DNA from: Haliclona indistincta
Lineage: Eukaryota > Porifera > Demospongiae > Haplosclerida > Chalinidae
Assembly: GCA_964017065.1 (NCBI GenBank)
Contig: OZ024786.1
Span: 8,003,047 to 8,067,046 of the forward strand
DNA length: 64,000 bases
Reading direction: 5' to 3'
The first letter of the stretch is position 1. Every line of letters starts with the position of its first letter. The notes beneath the pieces were generated by a model that saw nothing but the letters and a program-made list of their open reading frames with translations, had not been told where the DNA came from and searched no databases. Positions 22,602-32,944 of the stretch are shown here, in pieces. The translations under genes were made by a program, and so were the position numbers.

Positions 22602-25600
22602 CTATTCTGCAAGATGCAGTACCACTCTATCGTAATGATCGAGTGATCGAGTGTGGTAGAGATGCAACGATAGTCCTGTCGAAGGAATAGTGCAGTTATG
22701 GTTGGAAAAAGCAGGACTAAATTTTAACCATTTTCGACCTTGTCTGCCAAACTGCGAAAAGACCATTATGTCGACTTGAAACATGGTCGCTGCCACTGTA
22801 ATCTCTTTATCGCTTCCCCAAGCTCCAGAGCGAAGATTCTTTACGTACTCTGCTACTTTCGAAACAGGATCTTCATTTTTTTCTTCATTAATTTGAAACA
22901 ACCAGCGACCAAAAAGTTCAGCATTCTGGGTATCAGTTAAAAAATTTTTAACAGCAAAGCGAACGGCTCGATGATTTTTTTGCGTGCCTGTGATTTCCTT
23001 AGAAATGGCTCTAAACAAGCAATGGCCATCACCAATAACAGAATCACGCACATGAGGCAAAATTTCCTTGCATTTAATTGCTTTCACGGGTTCTGATTCA
23101 GAAATCAGTGAAACAAGGGACCATTGCTCCACCATCTCACAAGCACGCTGTTTCCAAACTGAAGACGGCAATGGACCACTTGGTTGAATAGAACTATCAG
23201 ACACGTCAACCATTTCACATTCAGATGACAGATTACAAGTGGGCAGGCTAGAGAAACACCTCTCCCGTTTCTTACTGGGATTAAACGGACAGTCACGTTT
23301 ATGTGTTCCCTTGTAACCCATGACACAGTTACAGGAAAGCAGCTCATCATCTGACGACAAGTCTTCGTCTGACCAGGCTTCCACCTCATCTTTACTGTCA
23401 CTATCACCAAAGTCAGTAGTAAAAAGATGACTATACTGCTGATAATCGACACTGTCATCATCTGAGCTACTGCCAACGTCATCGTCGTCACCACAGCTGT
23501 CATGCTCACTGGAAACAGCAGCTTTTTTTTTACTTTTGCGATTATCATGACGACTGCTCTGTCGATCATCAACATGACAGCCATCATCATGTGCACTCGG
23601 CTTTTTCAGTTTTTTGTTCAAAGGACAATCTCGATGGTTAATGCGAGTGTGCAAAGTAGAACCGCACTTACAAGGTTGTTTGTTTGTACTCGCAGGACCG
23701 CTTCGAGATTTAGCCTTGACCGGCACAGATTGAGGTGGTTGATTGTCATCGTCAGTGTCATCGAAGCTATCACACACAGTGGAAACAGCCGGTTCTTCCA
23801 CTGTTTGGGCAAGCGGACTATTATGATGGCTGGCGTGCTGTTCAACAACATGGCAGCTATCATCATGTCCACTGAAAAAAGCTGGCTTTTTCAGTTGCTT
23901 GTTGAAGGGACATTCTCGACGGTTATGTCTAGTAGAGCCACACCTACAAGCTTTCTCATTTGCACTGACCTGTCTACTCGGAGTAGTTTGACATTCAGCC
24001 TTGACCAATGAGGAGCGAGGAGAGTCATCAGTTAACTTTTCAGTTTTCCCGTAAGTGTGACTCATCTTTAGGGACTTGCCAAATTTTTGTCGAGCCAACT
24101 GCTCCTCTCCTAAGTGTTTTTTATAAGAACGTAGTCTGCGTTTCTTTGAGGCTTCTGTTTTGCCCTGTTGACTTTCTTTAATTCGTCTCGCATTTACTTG
24201 TTTCAACACTGCCTCCATTCCCTCCAAAATGGGAATTGACAAACGCTGATACAGATCAGATAGCCAGTGGTAGTTCATGCCACACACACTATTCATGTAA
24301 TTAACATTACTCTGCAAAAGAGCCAAGTTAGTGGAAACTTCGTAATGGAGACGAAACAAGTGCCACGATTTGGGCCTGAACACTGTCAGAATGCTATGAG
24401 CTGATTCCATCCTGCTCGTGTGACCTTTACCGAACACTGGGTGAATGAGATCACTTGCTCGTCCTGATCTATTGTCACACTCTATCTTATAGAGCAAGGC
24501 ATGGAAACGACAGCTCAGAACGTAAGACGTGTGATACAGCTTACCTTCACACGTCAATTCATCTTTTTTACAACTTCCGCATGAGCACACAAACAAGGGA
24601 TGAAAATCACAAAATTGCTGAACCGTCGTGCCGCCTTCCGTGACTTCCCAACCATGAATGTCTCTTGCATGGTGGTGAAGAGCAGTCATGCGCTTCTTGA
24701 ATTTTTCAGGATCAGTTCCTGCATCATGCAGGGCTCTGGAGAAATTTTTTCGTGCTACCTTGACAAACATTTCTGTCATGCAGCCACAACCAGACCTGTG
24801 CTTTTTTGGACATCGACACTTTAGTCTAAGCACAGCAGGATACTTATCCTTCAGTTTTTCTATCTCTTTAGCAGTGAAACGTCGCTTATTCTTTAGCTTT
24901 TTTTAAGCATGTTTCCGTGAGCGCGTGCAGCATGTCCTCCACAAAGCATTATTTTGCAGTCAGGAAAAGCGCCAAGAAAACCCTTGCCAGACGAGGAATC
25001 ATCGTCCTGCCAATGTACAGCAATATTCATGCCCTCATCCTTGGCTCGATTTGCAGTTATGTCAGCAGCATACCCTTCCGCTGCCTTTGAAGTGCCTTCA
25101 TACAAATTGTCTTCCAGAATCTCGTCCTCTCCTTTGTGACAAAGATGCTGGTAATAAATAATTGCATTGGTAAAGTAGTCTCGCATGTGGAAGGTGAAAT
25201 TCTGACTGTGGTGGCCCCTAGTCATCCAGGCGCCATCGGCATTTGTAACGGCACGTTTGAAACTACCTAACTCGTCATCTGGCTTAGATTTCATTTCAGC
25301 CTTAGCTCTTTCGCACTGTTCGTCCAGCATATCCTCTACAATTGGATGCAGAATTTTCAGTGTATTGTAAAATTGAAAAAAACTAACAGCGCGCATGCCA
25401 AGAGCCTGAGCAAGAACCTTACTATACTGAGCATAGCTACATCCTGCGACAATGAAACCAATCTGAAGTGCAAGACTGAGATCGGGTTGATCATGTGCAG
25501 TCACCGTAGAGCTATCCAAGGTCAGCCGGCGTTCAATGCAACCTGTGCAATCGTACTGTATTCGAACAGTGCCACCGAACCCGGCCATCTGAATGCTGAC

Positions 25601-26413
25601 AGGTTTCAACACCCCGTTACAATTTTCGGTAACGCACCGAGATGTCTTATTGATTTTGTCAATGAAGTGTTGCAATTGGGATTTTTGACAAAAAAAGGCA
25701 CCGTTGCCAAAACAAAATTCTCCACTCCTCCTGGAGGGAGTGTCAAGGAGAAATTCTTTGTCATGCTTGTCTTCCTTTTCGTTGTCAGTGACATCGGAAG
25801 CACAACTACTATCTTCGCTGATCGTAGTGTCTAGCTTGGCGCGCTTTGCTTTGGGTTTCACCGGTGTTTCACTGTCAGCAGCAAAGCTTACATCAGGTGT
25901 TACAACAACATCGGATCCGCTATTTGTATCGTTGATAATAGGCTCAAGAGCATTGCTTGACACACTGTGCATTAGTGAGCTACCCACATCGCCATCACCA
26001 TCAACGGGAACATGTAAAAGTTCCGGGATCTCACTGCTAACTACTGTCGGTGTCAAAGCTGTATTATCATCAGCAACACTTGTTCCAGCCACATTTTCAA
26101 CAATATCCAACACGCTATTCATATCGTCGGTAATAGGCTCTAAAGCACTACTGGACTCACTGTGCGCCAGTGAGCTATCCACTTCACCACTATCGATGGG
26201 TGCATGTACAGGCTCTGGGGTCTCACTGCTAACCGCTGTTGGTGTCATTATTATATTATCAGCAGCAACACTTGCAGTAATCACATTTTCAACAGTAACA
26301 TTTGACTCACTGCTTACCTGTGCTTCCGTTGCTCTAGGAAGACGATATCGTGGTTGTAGCTGTCTAAGCGCTTTGAACTGTACTTTTTTTAGGTACTTTT
26401 TCTTGGGAGGCAT
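22602..26413 (-). pseudogene. Mutator-like transposase with zinc knuckles and OTU protease (copy 2)
   Basis: Two long frames abut on the minus strand: 26413-24893 (506 aa) and the region up to 22602 (743 aa from the first usable codon). They meet at a run of seven A (plus-strand T run, 24899-24905), where the second lies in the -1 frame; one extra A would join them. Part one has a 70-aa low-complexity duplication (residues about 45-180), a Cys pair domain, and catalytic-type residues D393 (NADGAW), D470-472 (WQDDD) and C491..H494. Part two supplies the likely third acid, E143 (RMESAHS). It also carries a coiled coil, zinc knuckles at about 296-310, 388-406 and 501-518, and an OTU domain (599-743) with GDGHC (Cys605), GAWGSDKEI and DHYD (His733). 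A deubiquitinase fused to a transposase could stabilise or process the protein; that role is inference. A live -1 frameshift instead of a mutation is possible. Confidence 0.85.
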
Positions 26414-26439
26414 GACGAATGATCAGAACAGACACTAAA

Positions 26440-26720
26440 GGAGAATAAAACAGATAAAATAGAGTTTAGAAAAGAGAGATGCCAATCAATAGAGTATAAA
26501 AGTTGGCAGACAAATAAATGACCGAGAGCGTCAATGAATGACAAATAGACAGATTGACAGAGGCTAGTATATATATAGAGAGAATGACAGAGAATAAAGA
26601 GATTGACAGAGTTTAGCTGAGAATAGAGAGATTGACAGAGTTTCGTTTAGAATAGAGAGAACGACAGATGTTTAGAATGAGGTTTAGTTTAGAATAGAGA
26701 GATTGACACTCAGAGTTTAT
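26440..26720. repeat. Degenerate minisatellite upstream of MULE copy 2
   Basis: Repeats of about 30 bases built on AATAGAGAGATTGACAGAGT with variable spacers. It lies just upstream of the transposase start, where subterminal repeats or the promoter would be. Confidence 0.7.
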
Positions 26721-26739
26721 AGGAACAGAGTAGAAGAGT

Positions 26740-27412
26740 TGGCAGATGAAAAAAGGACTGAATCGAAACTGCATAAGGAAGATGATTATACTGATTAAGA
26801 AAGGATGCAAAGCAAGATTCTCTTACCACAGTCTGAACAGGTCTCGACGTTGACAATCACAGTTGAAAGCTGTCTACTGAACAGAGCTCGAGATGAACTG
26901 TTTGCAACTTTGCTGCGAGGTTAAGCGCTGCGTGGGCCCAGGCCGGCCGACCGGCCGGCCGCAAGAGGTCGAATACAACTAGCCACGCCCCGGCCGACTC
27001 TCCGTGCTGGAGATACGTAGAACAGTGCGTCCGCTACCTCGCATGAGCAGTCCTCCGTGTACTTAGGTATGGTTGCGCACTTGGTCGCAAACTACGCGCG
27101 AACCCATTCCCATGAATCGTACGTGACGGTTTCGACGGCATAATCTCGCTTAATTTTTTAAAAATCGTGAAAGGTCGTTGAAAATCACATAAAATAGCGA
27201 ATTGTGATGCACATAACACAAAAACCATACATTTCTGAAGAAATCCCTCTCGTAGTTTCATAAACCAAGTACTTCAGCTTCATTTCAATTAATTTAACAT
27301 ACAATAAGTGCCTTGGTTAATTAATAATCTTCTTCTAAAAATGTGACATGTTTGAATTACATCTCAATTGGACATAGTGATTTTTTTGCTGATATCTAAT
27401 CTCCATCTATAG
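26740..27412. other. MULE 5' flank; GC-rich palindrome; intron of next gene
   Basis: Contains a GC-rich, nearly palindromic stretch (26939-26962, GGCCGGCC repeated) and, from 27318, intron sequence duplicated at 8310. The edge of the MULE element is not defined because I found no terminal inverted repeats. Confidence 0.35.
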
Positions 27413-27953
27413 AACCTGCAGAAAAAAGTATTATCGCATCAAAGTACAATTCGTTAATTGGAGGCTTAAAGCAATGACACAAAGATATAATGAGCAGCAG
27501 AAAAAGCTAAGAGAAATGGAAGCACAAATGGCTGTAGCAAGAAGTGAGCTAGCCTCTTCTAGAAGTGCTTTGTCTAATGTCACCAAAAAGCTTGAAACTG
27601 TATCAAAGCAGAAAGAGTGTGCACGTAAGAAACAGCATAAAATCGAAGAAAAACTTGAGGCACTATATCTAGACTCAATGTTTTACGAGGACGAAATGCT
27701 GGAAAAAATCGACTGCTTGAATGACCATATAGACTCGTTGAAACATGACGTGTCAGTAGCTGCTCCTGATTGCTTTGACACAAAAGAGGGTGGGCGGGTA
27801 TACTCACCAGCAGTTAGAAAGTTGTACTACAAGCTGTTAGCAGATGGTTTATCTCCTTCTAAAATCTCCAGTTTGCATACTAGTTTACATACTAAAGGCC
27901 TCGCCGACAAAAATTTTCACGTAAATACTCAATATTTTGCACACAGATTCTAA
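27413..27953 (+). CDS. Coiled-coil exon with RVYSPAVRKLYYKLLADG motif
   Basis: After an acceptor (CATCTATAG) the frame encodes RKKYYRIKVQFVNWRLKAM, a long heptad-type coiled coil (about residues 25-110), and then the well-formed segment VYSPAVRKLYYKLLADGLSP. It ends at a TAA. The motif recalls proteins carried by some metazoan DNA transposons, but I cannot name the family. Its 5' part is duplicated and truncated at 8317. More exons must lie upstream, so the start is unknown. It could be the first part of the gene at 27986, but the stop at 27951 argues against that unless an earlier donor is used. Confidence 0.45.
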
Positions 27954-27985
27954 GTAACACAAAGGCGTACTTTACTTTTGTTTAG

Positions 27986-28664
27986 GAGGAGGCTTGATAG
28001 TGGCTCCATATAGCCGTGCTGCAGAAGCAGTACGAGCTATTATAAGTCGCCTTGAACACACTGACTCAAGCTCTACCAGTACTATAGCTACAGAGCAGCA
28101 CTTTAATTTTGCTGGAAAAGGAAAAGGAAAGGCTAAAGGAAAAGCTAAAGGACGACCATGGACTATCAAGGTCGTATGTCTCAGTGATAAAGATGCAAAG
28201 ACCGTTCTTACCGGAGGTGCAGAAAGAGAACTGTTGGCTCAAGCCGGCTTAGGGGAAAAGAAGATCATCATTGAAGATGTGGAATGCTCTGCGGGAGAGT
28301 TCAGAGATGCTCTCACAAAGGAATTTCCCAAGCTATCTGGCTGTGGTGGATACGGTCTGCTCAGGTGTATACCTCACTCAAAATCTTTGGAGGCAATGAA
28401 TTCTGCAGTAACACATTCTCCTAAACTGCTGAAAAGTATCATTGGAGGTGGGAGAGTTTTCATACGCCCAATTCAGCAAAACTTGTCTATGGATGTTGAT
28501 GAAGAGCTAAAGTGTGCTCATGAGGAAGTAAGTAATATGAAAATGTTTGTAATACATTTATTTGCTTTTGTTGAATAACAGGCTACAGAGGAGTGTATTT
28601 TTTGTTCAAAAGTGTACAGACTACATGAGTTAAGGAGACACGTAGACTACTGCAGGCTAAAGAA
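27986..28664 (+). CDS. G2E3-like N-terminal region, two exons
   Basis: Exon 27986-28527 (donor GAA|GTAAGT) and exon 28582-28664 (donor GTATGT). Exon 1 encodes YSRAAEAVRAIISRLE, a lysine/glycine-rich linker (GKGKGKAKGKAKG), then PWTIKVVCLSDKD and LAQAGLGEKKIIIEDVE, and SGCGGYGLLRC...VFIRPIQ. Exon 2 carries a zinc-binding C-x2-C...H-x3-C pattern (CIFCSKVY...HVDYC). The AGLGEKK...G.ELLR...RPLQ pattern followed by a CxxC finger is seen upstream of HECT domains in G2E3-like proteins expanded in invertebrates and fish. No HECT exon is found here, so the gene is partial or truncated. A second, broken copy is at 30551-30945. Confidence 0.55.
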
Positions 28665-29122
28665 GTATGTATGCATCACTGACTGCATGCTATAATTTTA
28701 TTCTAACCTCAGTGGGTGGAGCCACTTTTCATAGTATAATTGTGCCTTTTATTTGTTTGTTGTAAAAATCATAACCACAACAGTATTCCTCTAAGCTTGA
28801 ACTCCACTTACCATTCTCATATGTTTACAAGCCAACATGAACCAGTACGACATCATTGACCAATGTACATTAAATAGAACTGAGCGTTAAATCCACTCCT
28901 GCTTTCATTGCTATTTTCTGTGCATAATTTTCAGCATGCGCTAAAAACTGACGTTACAAAGACAGGGTAAAATATAATTTTTCTTTGCCTGAAAAATTGT
29001 CAGGTCAGTATCAAATAGTGACCTGACTACATGTAGAAGGTCTCCAAACCATGTAAGTAGATGTTAATGATATTCACTCTGAGTCCATTGACCACTATCA
29101 AAACTGGCAATTGTGTATTGGC
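28665..29122. other. No gene recognised
   Basis: AT-rich, probably intron or 3' flank of the preceding gene. Confidence 0.35.
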
Positions 29123-29637
29123 TTGCCTGTCCCAGACTCACCCTCCTTCCTCGGTTTGTGGCCTGGTACATACTGTCTGTGTATGTGCTATGAAGAAAAC
29201 GGTATGGTAACGGATATTACAAATACTTGGTTTATTTTCTGAGTTTACCAGCCACCTACACTGCCAAATTTCTTCTAAAGCACTACATAGCTTTTGTAGA
29301 ACAAGGAGTAAAAGCTACGTTGCACGACTTTCATTGAAAAATACAGCCGACGTCCCAGCTGATGTCGAGTATAGGCATAGCTGTTTTGCTTCAAGTGAAT
29401 ACACTAAAGATCACGCAAGTGAGTACTGGAGTGAAACTGTTTTCGACGTCTAGCCTAGCATTCTTGCTTTGTTGAGAACCACGCCTTTGCAGAAAACAAA
29501 CGCACATGTTGATATGCGGATACAATGCACGGTAAATATTCGATAGTTTACAAATACCCAGTAATTAAACGCATACGCAGACAGTGTGTACCAGGCCATA
29601 AACCGAGGAAGGAGGGTGTGGCCAGGGGACGAGGCTA
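29123..29637. mobile_element. Mutator-like MITE, sister of 3558-4166
   Basis: The right end reads GGCCAGGGGACGAGGCTA, the same terminus as the 3558 element; the left end is degenerate (TTGCCTGTCCC). Inner arms CCTCCTTCCTCGGTTT... and their complement match well. The 9-bp direct repeat TGTATTGGC flanks it at 29114-29122 and 29638-29646. Confidence 0.75.
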
Positions 29638-29707
29638 TGTATTGGCTGGAGATAACAATCAAACACATGGTTGACCTATAATTGGTGTGGTTTGACCTGA
29701 CTAATGT

Positions 29708-29810
29708 CTGATGACCAACTTTTACATTTCGCCCTGAAACTTTTACATTTCGTCCTTTACATTTCGCAACTTTTACATTTCGCCCAACTTTTACATTTCG
29801 CCCTCATGAC
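29708..29810. repeat. Minisatellite AACTTTTACATTTCGCCC
   Basis: Five copies of a unit of about 12-18 bases centred on CTTTTACATTTCGCC. Confidence 0.85.
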
Positions 29811-29814
29811 TTTA

Positions 29815-29945
29815 ACTACTATGTTAAATATACTATGTTCTATGTGATGCTAAATATGTACTATGCTATGCTAAATATGCTATGTACTATGCTAAATGTA
29901 CGATGTTAAATATACTATGTATACTATGTACTATGTGATACTATG
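29815..29945. repeat. Degenerate ACTATGCTAAATAT repeat
   Basis: Roughly eight variants of ACTATGTTAAATATACT follow the previous minisatellite directly. Confidence 0.75.
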
Positions 29946-30242
29946 TTCTCATGACCCATGACTTTAATTTATTTGTAAATATATCTTGATTGGTATATAA
30001 TATTATATTCATGTGTTGAACAACTGTAACACTGTTTTTTATTTATTATAGTGTATCTACACAGTTTTCTGATGATGACTCAGATTTCGAAGTTGATACT
30101 CGGTCTGACAACATGTATCACCCTCCATCACCTGAGCCCAAGCCTAAAGTTGATACACGGACGATGGAATCGAAGATCGACATCGAAAATCGAAAGTCGA
30201 CAATCGGTAAACAAAATCGAATTATGTCCCATTTGGCGCTCC

Positions 30243-30475
30243 ATAGATGATCGGCGGTGACGGTCATCTATCAGCGATGTACCAGAGACTGATCAGCGAT
30301 CGCAGTCAACTACCAGTGGTGGTCATGGTCGCCGATCGGCGATGACAGTCGTCGATCGGCGGCAACGGTCGTCGATCGGCAGTGACAGTCGTCGATCAGC
30401 GATGCCAGTCGTCTACCAGAGGCTAATCAGCGAGCGCAATCAACGATCAGTGGTGGTCATCGATCAGCTAGCGAC
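30243..30475. repeat. GC-rich minisatellite, about 20-bp unit
   Basis: Repeated CGATCGGCGGTGACGGTCGT variants, many with the CGATCG palindrome. It lies upstream of the exon at 30551 and could serve as promoter sequence, but nothing shows that. Confidence 0.75.
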
Positions 30476-30550
30476 GTGCATAATTAGCGAGGCCACGTGC
30501 GCCGCCAACTACTCTGAAAGGGCGCAGTCTCTGTCAGCACGTGTTCAATC

Positions 30551-30945
30551 ATGGAGGAACAAGATAAGGTGAAAAGGGCTATTGATATTCTGTCTTCAAT
30601 TGGAAACCGTGAAAATAGTGAAGATGAACGAGGTAGGGATACAGAAATGAAGATAGCATCACTCCCTATATTGAGCAAGCTGATTTTTGTTTAATTGCGG
30701 TGCCTGTATACTCATGCATGCCGGTGAAAAGTAATGATAATCTTCAAAATAGGTGAAAGGAGCAGCAGGTTTGGTCAGTCATGTAGCAGAGCAGTAGACG
30801 CACTCCGTAACATAAGAGGGAGGTTGGGACGGACATCTGGTTCTTCTGCTGCAGAATCTGAGCAAAGATCAAATTTTGCTCCTTATAAATTGACAAAGAA
30901 AGGAAAAAAGCGAAAGCCAACAAGTTGGACAGTAAAATCATTGTA
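30551..30945 (+). pseudogene. Second G2E3-like N-terminal copy, truncated by an insertion
   Basis: Exon 1 (30551-30632) starts MEEQDKVKRAIDILSSIG; exon 2 starts at 30753 and joins in phase. Exon 2 encodes CSRAVDALRNIRGRLG...KKGKKRKPTSWTVKSLYLF, parallel to YSRAAEAVRAIISRLE...GRPWTIKVVCLS in the 27986 gene. Similarity ends at about 30945, where an unrelated mobile fragment begins, so the AGLGEKK half is missing. Confidence 0.6.
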
Positions 30946-31057
30946 CCTCTTTGCAGCCTCTACTGGAATCGAATCAATGTATTCTTGAAGTCTGCTCATT
31001 TTGCCGTGGTCACCAAAATGGCCGCTGCTATACGCGAGACGTAACGCCGTGAAATAA
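30942..31057 (-). mobile_element. 5' end fragment of the MRRFQEY element
   Basis: On the minus strand this repeats the start of the element at 58632: TTTCACGGCGTTACGT, the leader GCAGCGGCCATTTTGGTGA, and a frame MSRLQEYIDSIPVEAAKRY against MRRFQEYIDSLPAEVAKRY. Only the first 110 or so bases are present. Confidence 0.7.
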
Positions 31058-31090
31058 ATTGTCTGCTATTATCTATGTGTTCTTTTCAAG

Positions 31091-32060
31091 ACATAGTATT
31101 GGATGAACCAGAAGCCAAAAGACCCAGGCGTTCTCCATCGTGTCCTCCTCGACTAAAACCTCAAAAACTGGATTACCCGAGCTCTCCTATGTCGGATGTA
31201 TTCCCACAGTCTACATTGCCTGTGTCGACCACAGCTAAACGTGCTAGTGAAAATTTATGTTGTTGTTTTGTCTTGGCTATACCTTGGTTCATGTATTATC
31301 TTATGAAATCGCACTTTCGGAGGTGTTGCTCATCTCTAGTAACAAACAGGGTTGAAAGAAATAACTTGTTCAGTAGTGCTGCGGTGGAGACAATTACGAA
31401 CTTTTTAGGTGGCAATTGCTGTTTATCAGGCTGACCTATTCTACTTGATGATGCCGTTGCTTGTGAACGCTGTGAAAGTGCCATCTAGCCAAGGAAAGCG
31501 ATACAAGCTCTCTTCTGAACCGCCAGTAGCAATGACTAACAGACCAGCCAAAAAAGATACAGTGACAGTGCTGTGTACGAGATTATCGATCCCATGACTT
31601 TTTTACTTCGTGTAATTGTGGAGCTAAGGAGCAAACAGTCACCGCGTGCTCTAAAATCAGTCCTAAAGGCAGCACACCTTCAATACTATTCCGGAAAGCC
31701 TCCTTGTCATTGCAGTCACGTCGCAGTCACTTTTGGTCAGGGCTACTGAAGTATGTATCCAAGACAGCCTACTTCGCATCAACAAACTAGTCGAATTTAT
31801 GCTCACTTTATCTTTTGTCACTTGTTTTGTGGTGTTATAGAAATTCTGAGAATGTTAACAGACTCACTGTGAGCCCACTTAAAGCCATTTCAATGTTACC
31901 ACCACCACTCTTAAAGCCAGCAATAGTCAGTAAGGTTATCGATCAAATAAACAACGAGTGCAATACTCTGTGCAGTTCATCTAACAAATCACCCTTTCGA
32001 AAAATTCCGTTAAAAGATCTAGAGTCGTTCAACTGGACGCAGTACATCACTGACCAGTAG
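31091..32060 (+). pseudogene. Decayed paralogue of the 311-aa gene
   Basis: After an acceptor (TTTTCAAG) the frame DIVLDEPEAKRPRRS matches exon 3 of the 1695-6597 gene at the same phase. Further blocks are VETITNFLG, VAIAVYQADLFYLMMPLLVNAV, KLSSEPPVAM.NRPAK and AVYEIIDPMTFLLRVIVELR. They are spread over different frames with several stops. The tail (31880-32060) encodes an open C-terminal piece, LESFNWTQYITDQ, that is not present in the intact copy. Confidence 0.7.
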
Positions 32061-32389
32061 GAGAAATGCTATCACCCACCATGAATGGCGACTGATGAAT
32101 TCTCACTGGTAGAGATGCATTTGGTAGGAGCAGGAGTAAAGAAGGAAGTTATGGTTTGTTGCTGAGAGTTGATGTTGGTAGTGGAGCATGATGTAATGGG
32201 TGGGTACACCAGCTGGGTAGTGGCGTATCTTGTGCTCTTGGTAACTGTTGTTGTCCTTGAGCACTCTGAGTTGGTTGAGCTGATACCAGTACATGTTGTG
32301 TGGTTACAATTATATCTTGCAATAACAGTGCGTAAAGTCGACTATCGACAAGACTGAATCAGAGGAGTTGAATGGACACCTGCAGACAC
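32061..32389. other. No gene recognised
   Basis: Short frames on both strands only; links the pseudogene and the MULE remnant. Confidence 0.35.
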
Positions 32390-32718
32390 AATCATGCTCC
32401 CTCTCTCTGTGGAGAGGTGTGGCATTGACCACAAGTAACAGCCACTGTTGTCTGCTTGTTAAAACTGGGGAGTTGAGTTTACTATGCTTGTAGTTCCAAT
32501 TTCTGTGTAACAGACACTGCAAATGGCACTTCCTGTGCTAAGGTCATCTATAGTAATGAATGTCCAGACTAGACCAATATAATCTCTGCTTGTGTAACAG
32601 CAAAAACTCTAGTACTATGACATAATGAAATCACGTACAAAAAAGATTTGCTTGCTGTGTTGATTTAGTGTATACAACATGCACCAACAGCCATTTACCT
32701 GGTAAGGGGTGCAATTTA
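32390..32718 (-). mobile_element. MULE remnant copy 4, 3' non-coding part
   Basis: Over 90% like 18400-18670. It stops at GGTGCAATTTAC, where the Crypton element begins, and its continuation resumes at 34562. Confidence 0.75.
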
Positions 32719-32729
32719 CTAACTAGTTA

Positions 32730-32940
32730 AAGCACCGTTGCGAGTGCAATACGGGAATTATTGCGCGAGGGGTGCGGTCGAGACGGTGATACAGCACGAG
32801 GCGAAACCGAGTGCTGTATCAGCGTCGAGACCGACACCCCGAGCGCAATAATTCCCGTATTGCACGAGCGTAAACGGTGCTTTTACTGGTTTGTAGCACG
32901 TGCACGAGCGTAAACGGTGCTCTACTGGTTTATAGCACGT
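32730..32940 (+). promoter_or_regulatory. Inverted and direct repeats upstream of the recombinase
   Basis: GTGCAATACGGGAATTATTG...GGTGCGGTCGAGACG pairs with CGTCGAGACCGACACC...CAATAATTCCCGTATTGCAC (arms about 32747-32795 and 32815-32865). After it, two 39-base direct repeats built on GCACGAGCGTAAACGGTGCT lead up to a strong start context (GTGGCCATGGAA). A role in expression or in recombinase binding is inferred from position. Confidence 0.55.
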
Positions 32941-32944
32941 GGCC

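Noticed and set aside
23502..24011. 169-codon plus-strand frame and a 163-codon alternative minus frame (23105-23596)
   Set aside because: Both are shadows of the zinc-knuckle and acidic region of the MULE protein.
25704..26438. Long 244-codon plus-strand frame
   Set aside because: It is the complement of the low-complexity N-terminal region of MULE copy 2; the minus-strand frame has the homologues.
29708..29945. Evenly spaced short repeats considered as a CRISPR array
   Set aside because: Units are contiguous without unique spacers, and the window is clearly eukaryotic.
30243..30475. CGATCG-rich repeats considered as an operator array
   Set aside because: Degenerate minisatellite structure with no conserved spacing relative to the exon start.
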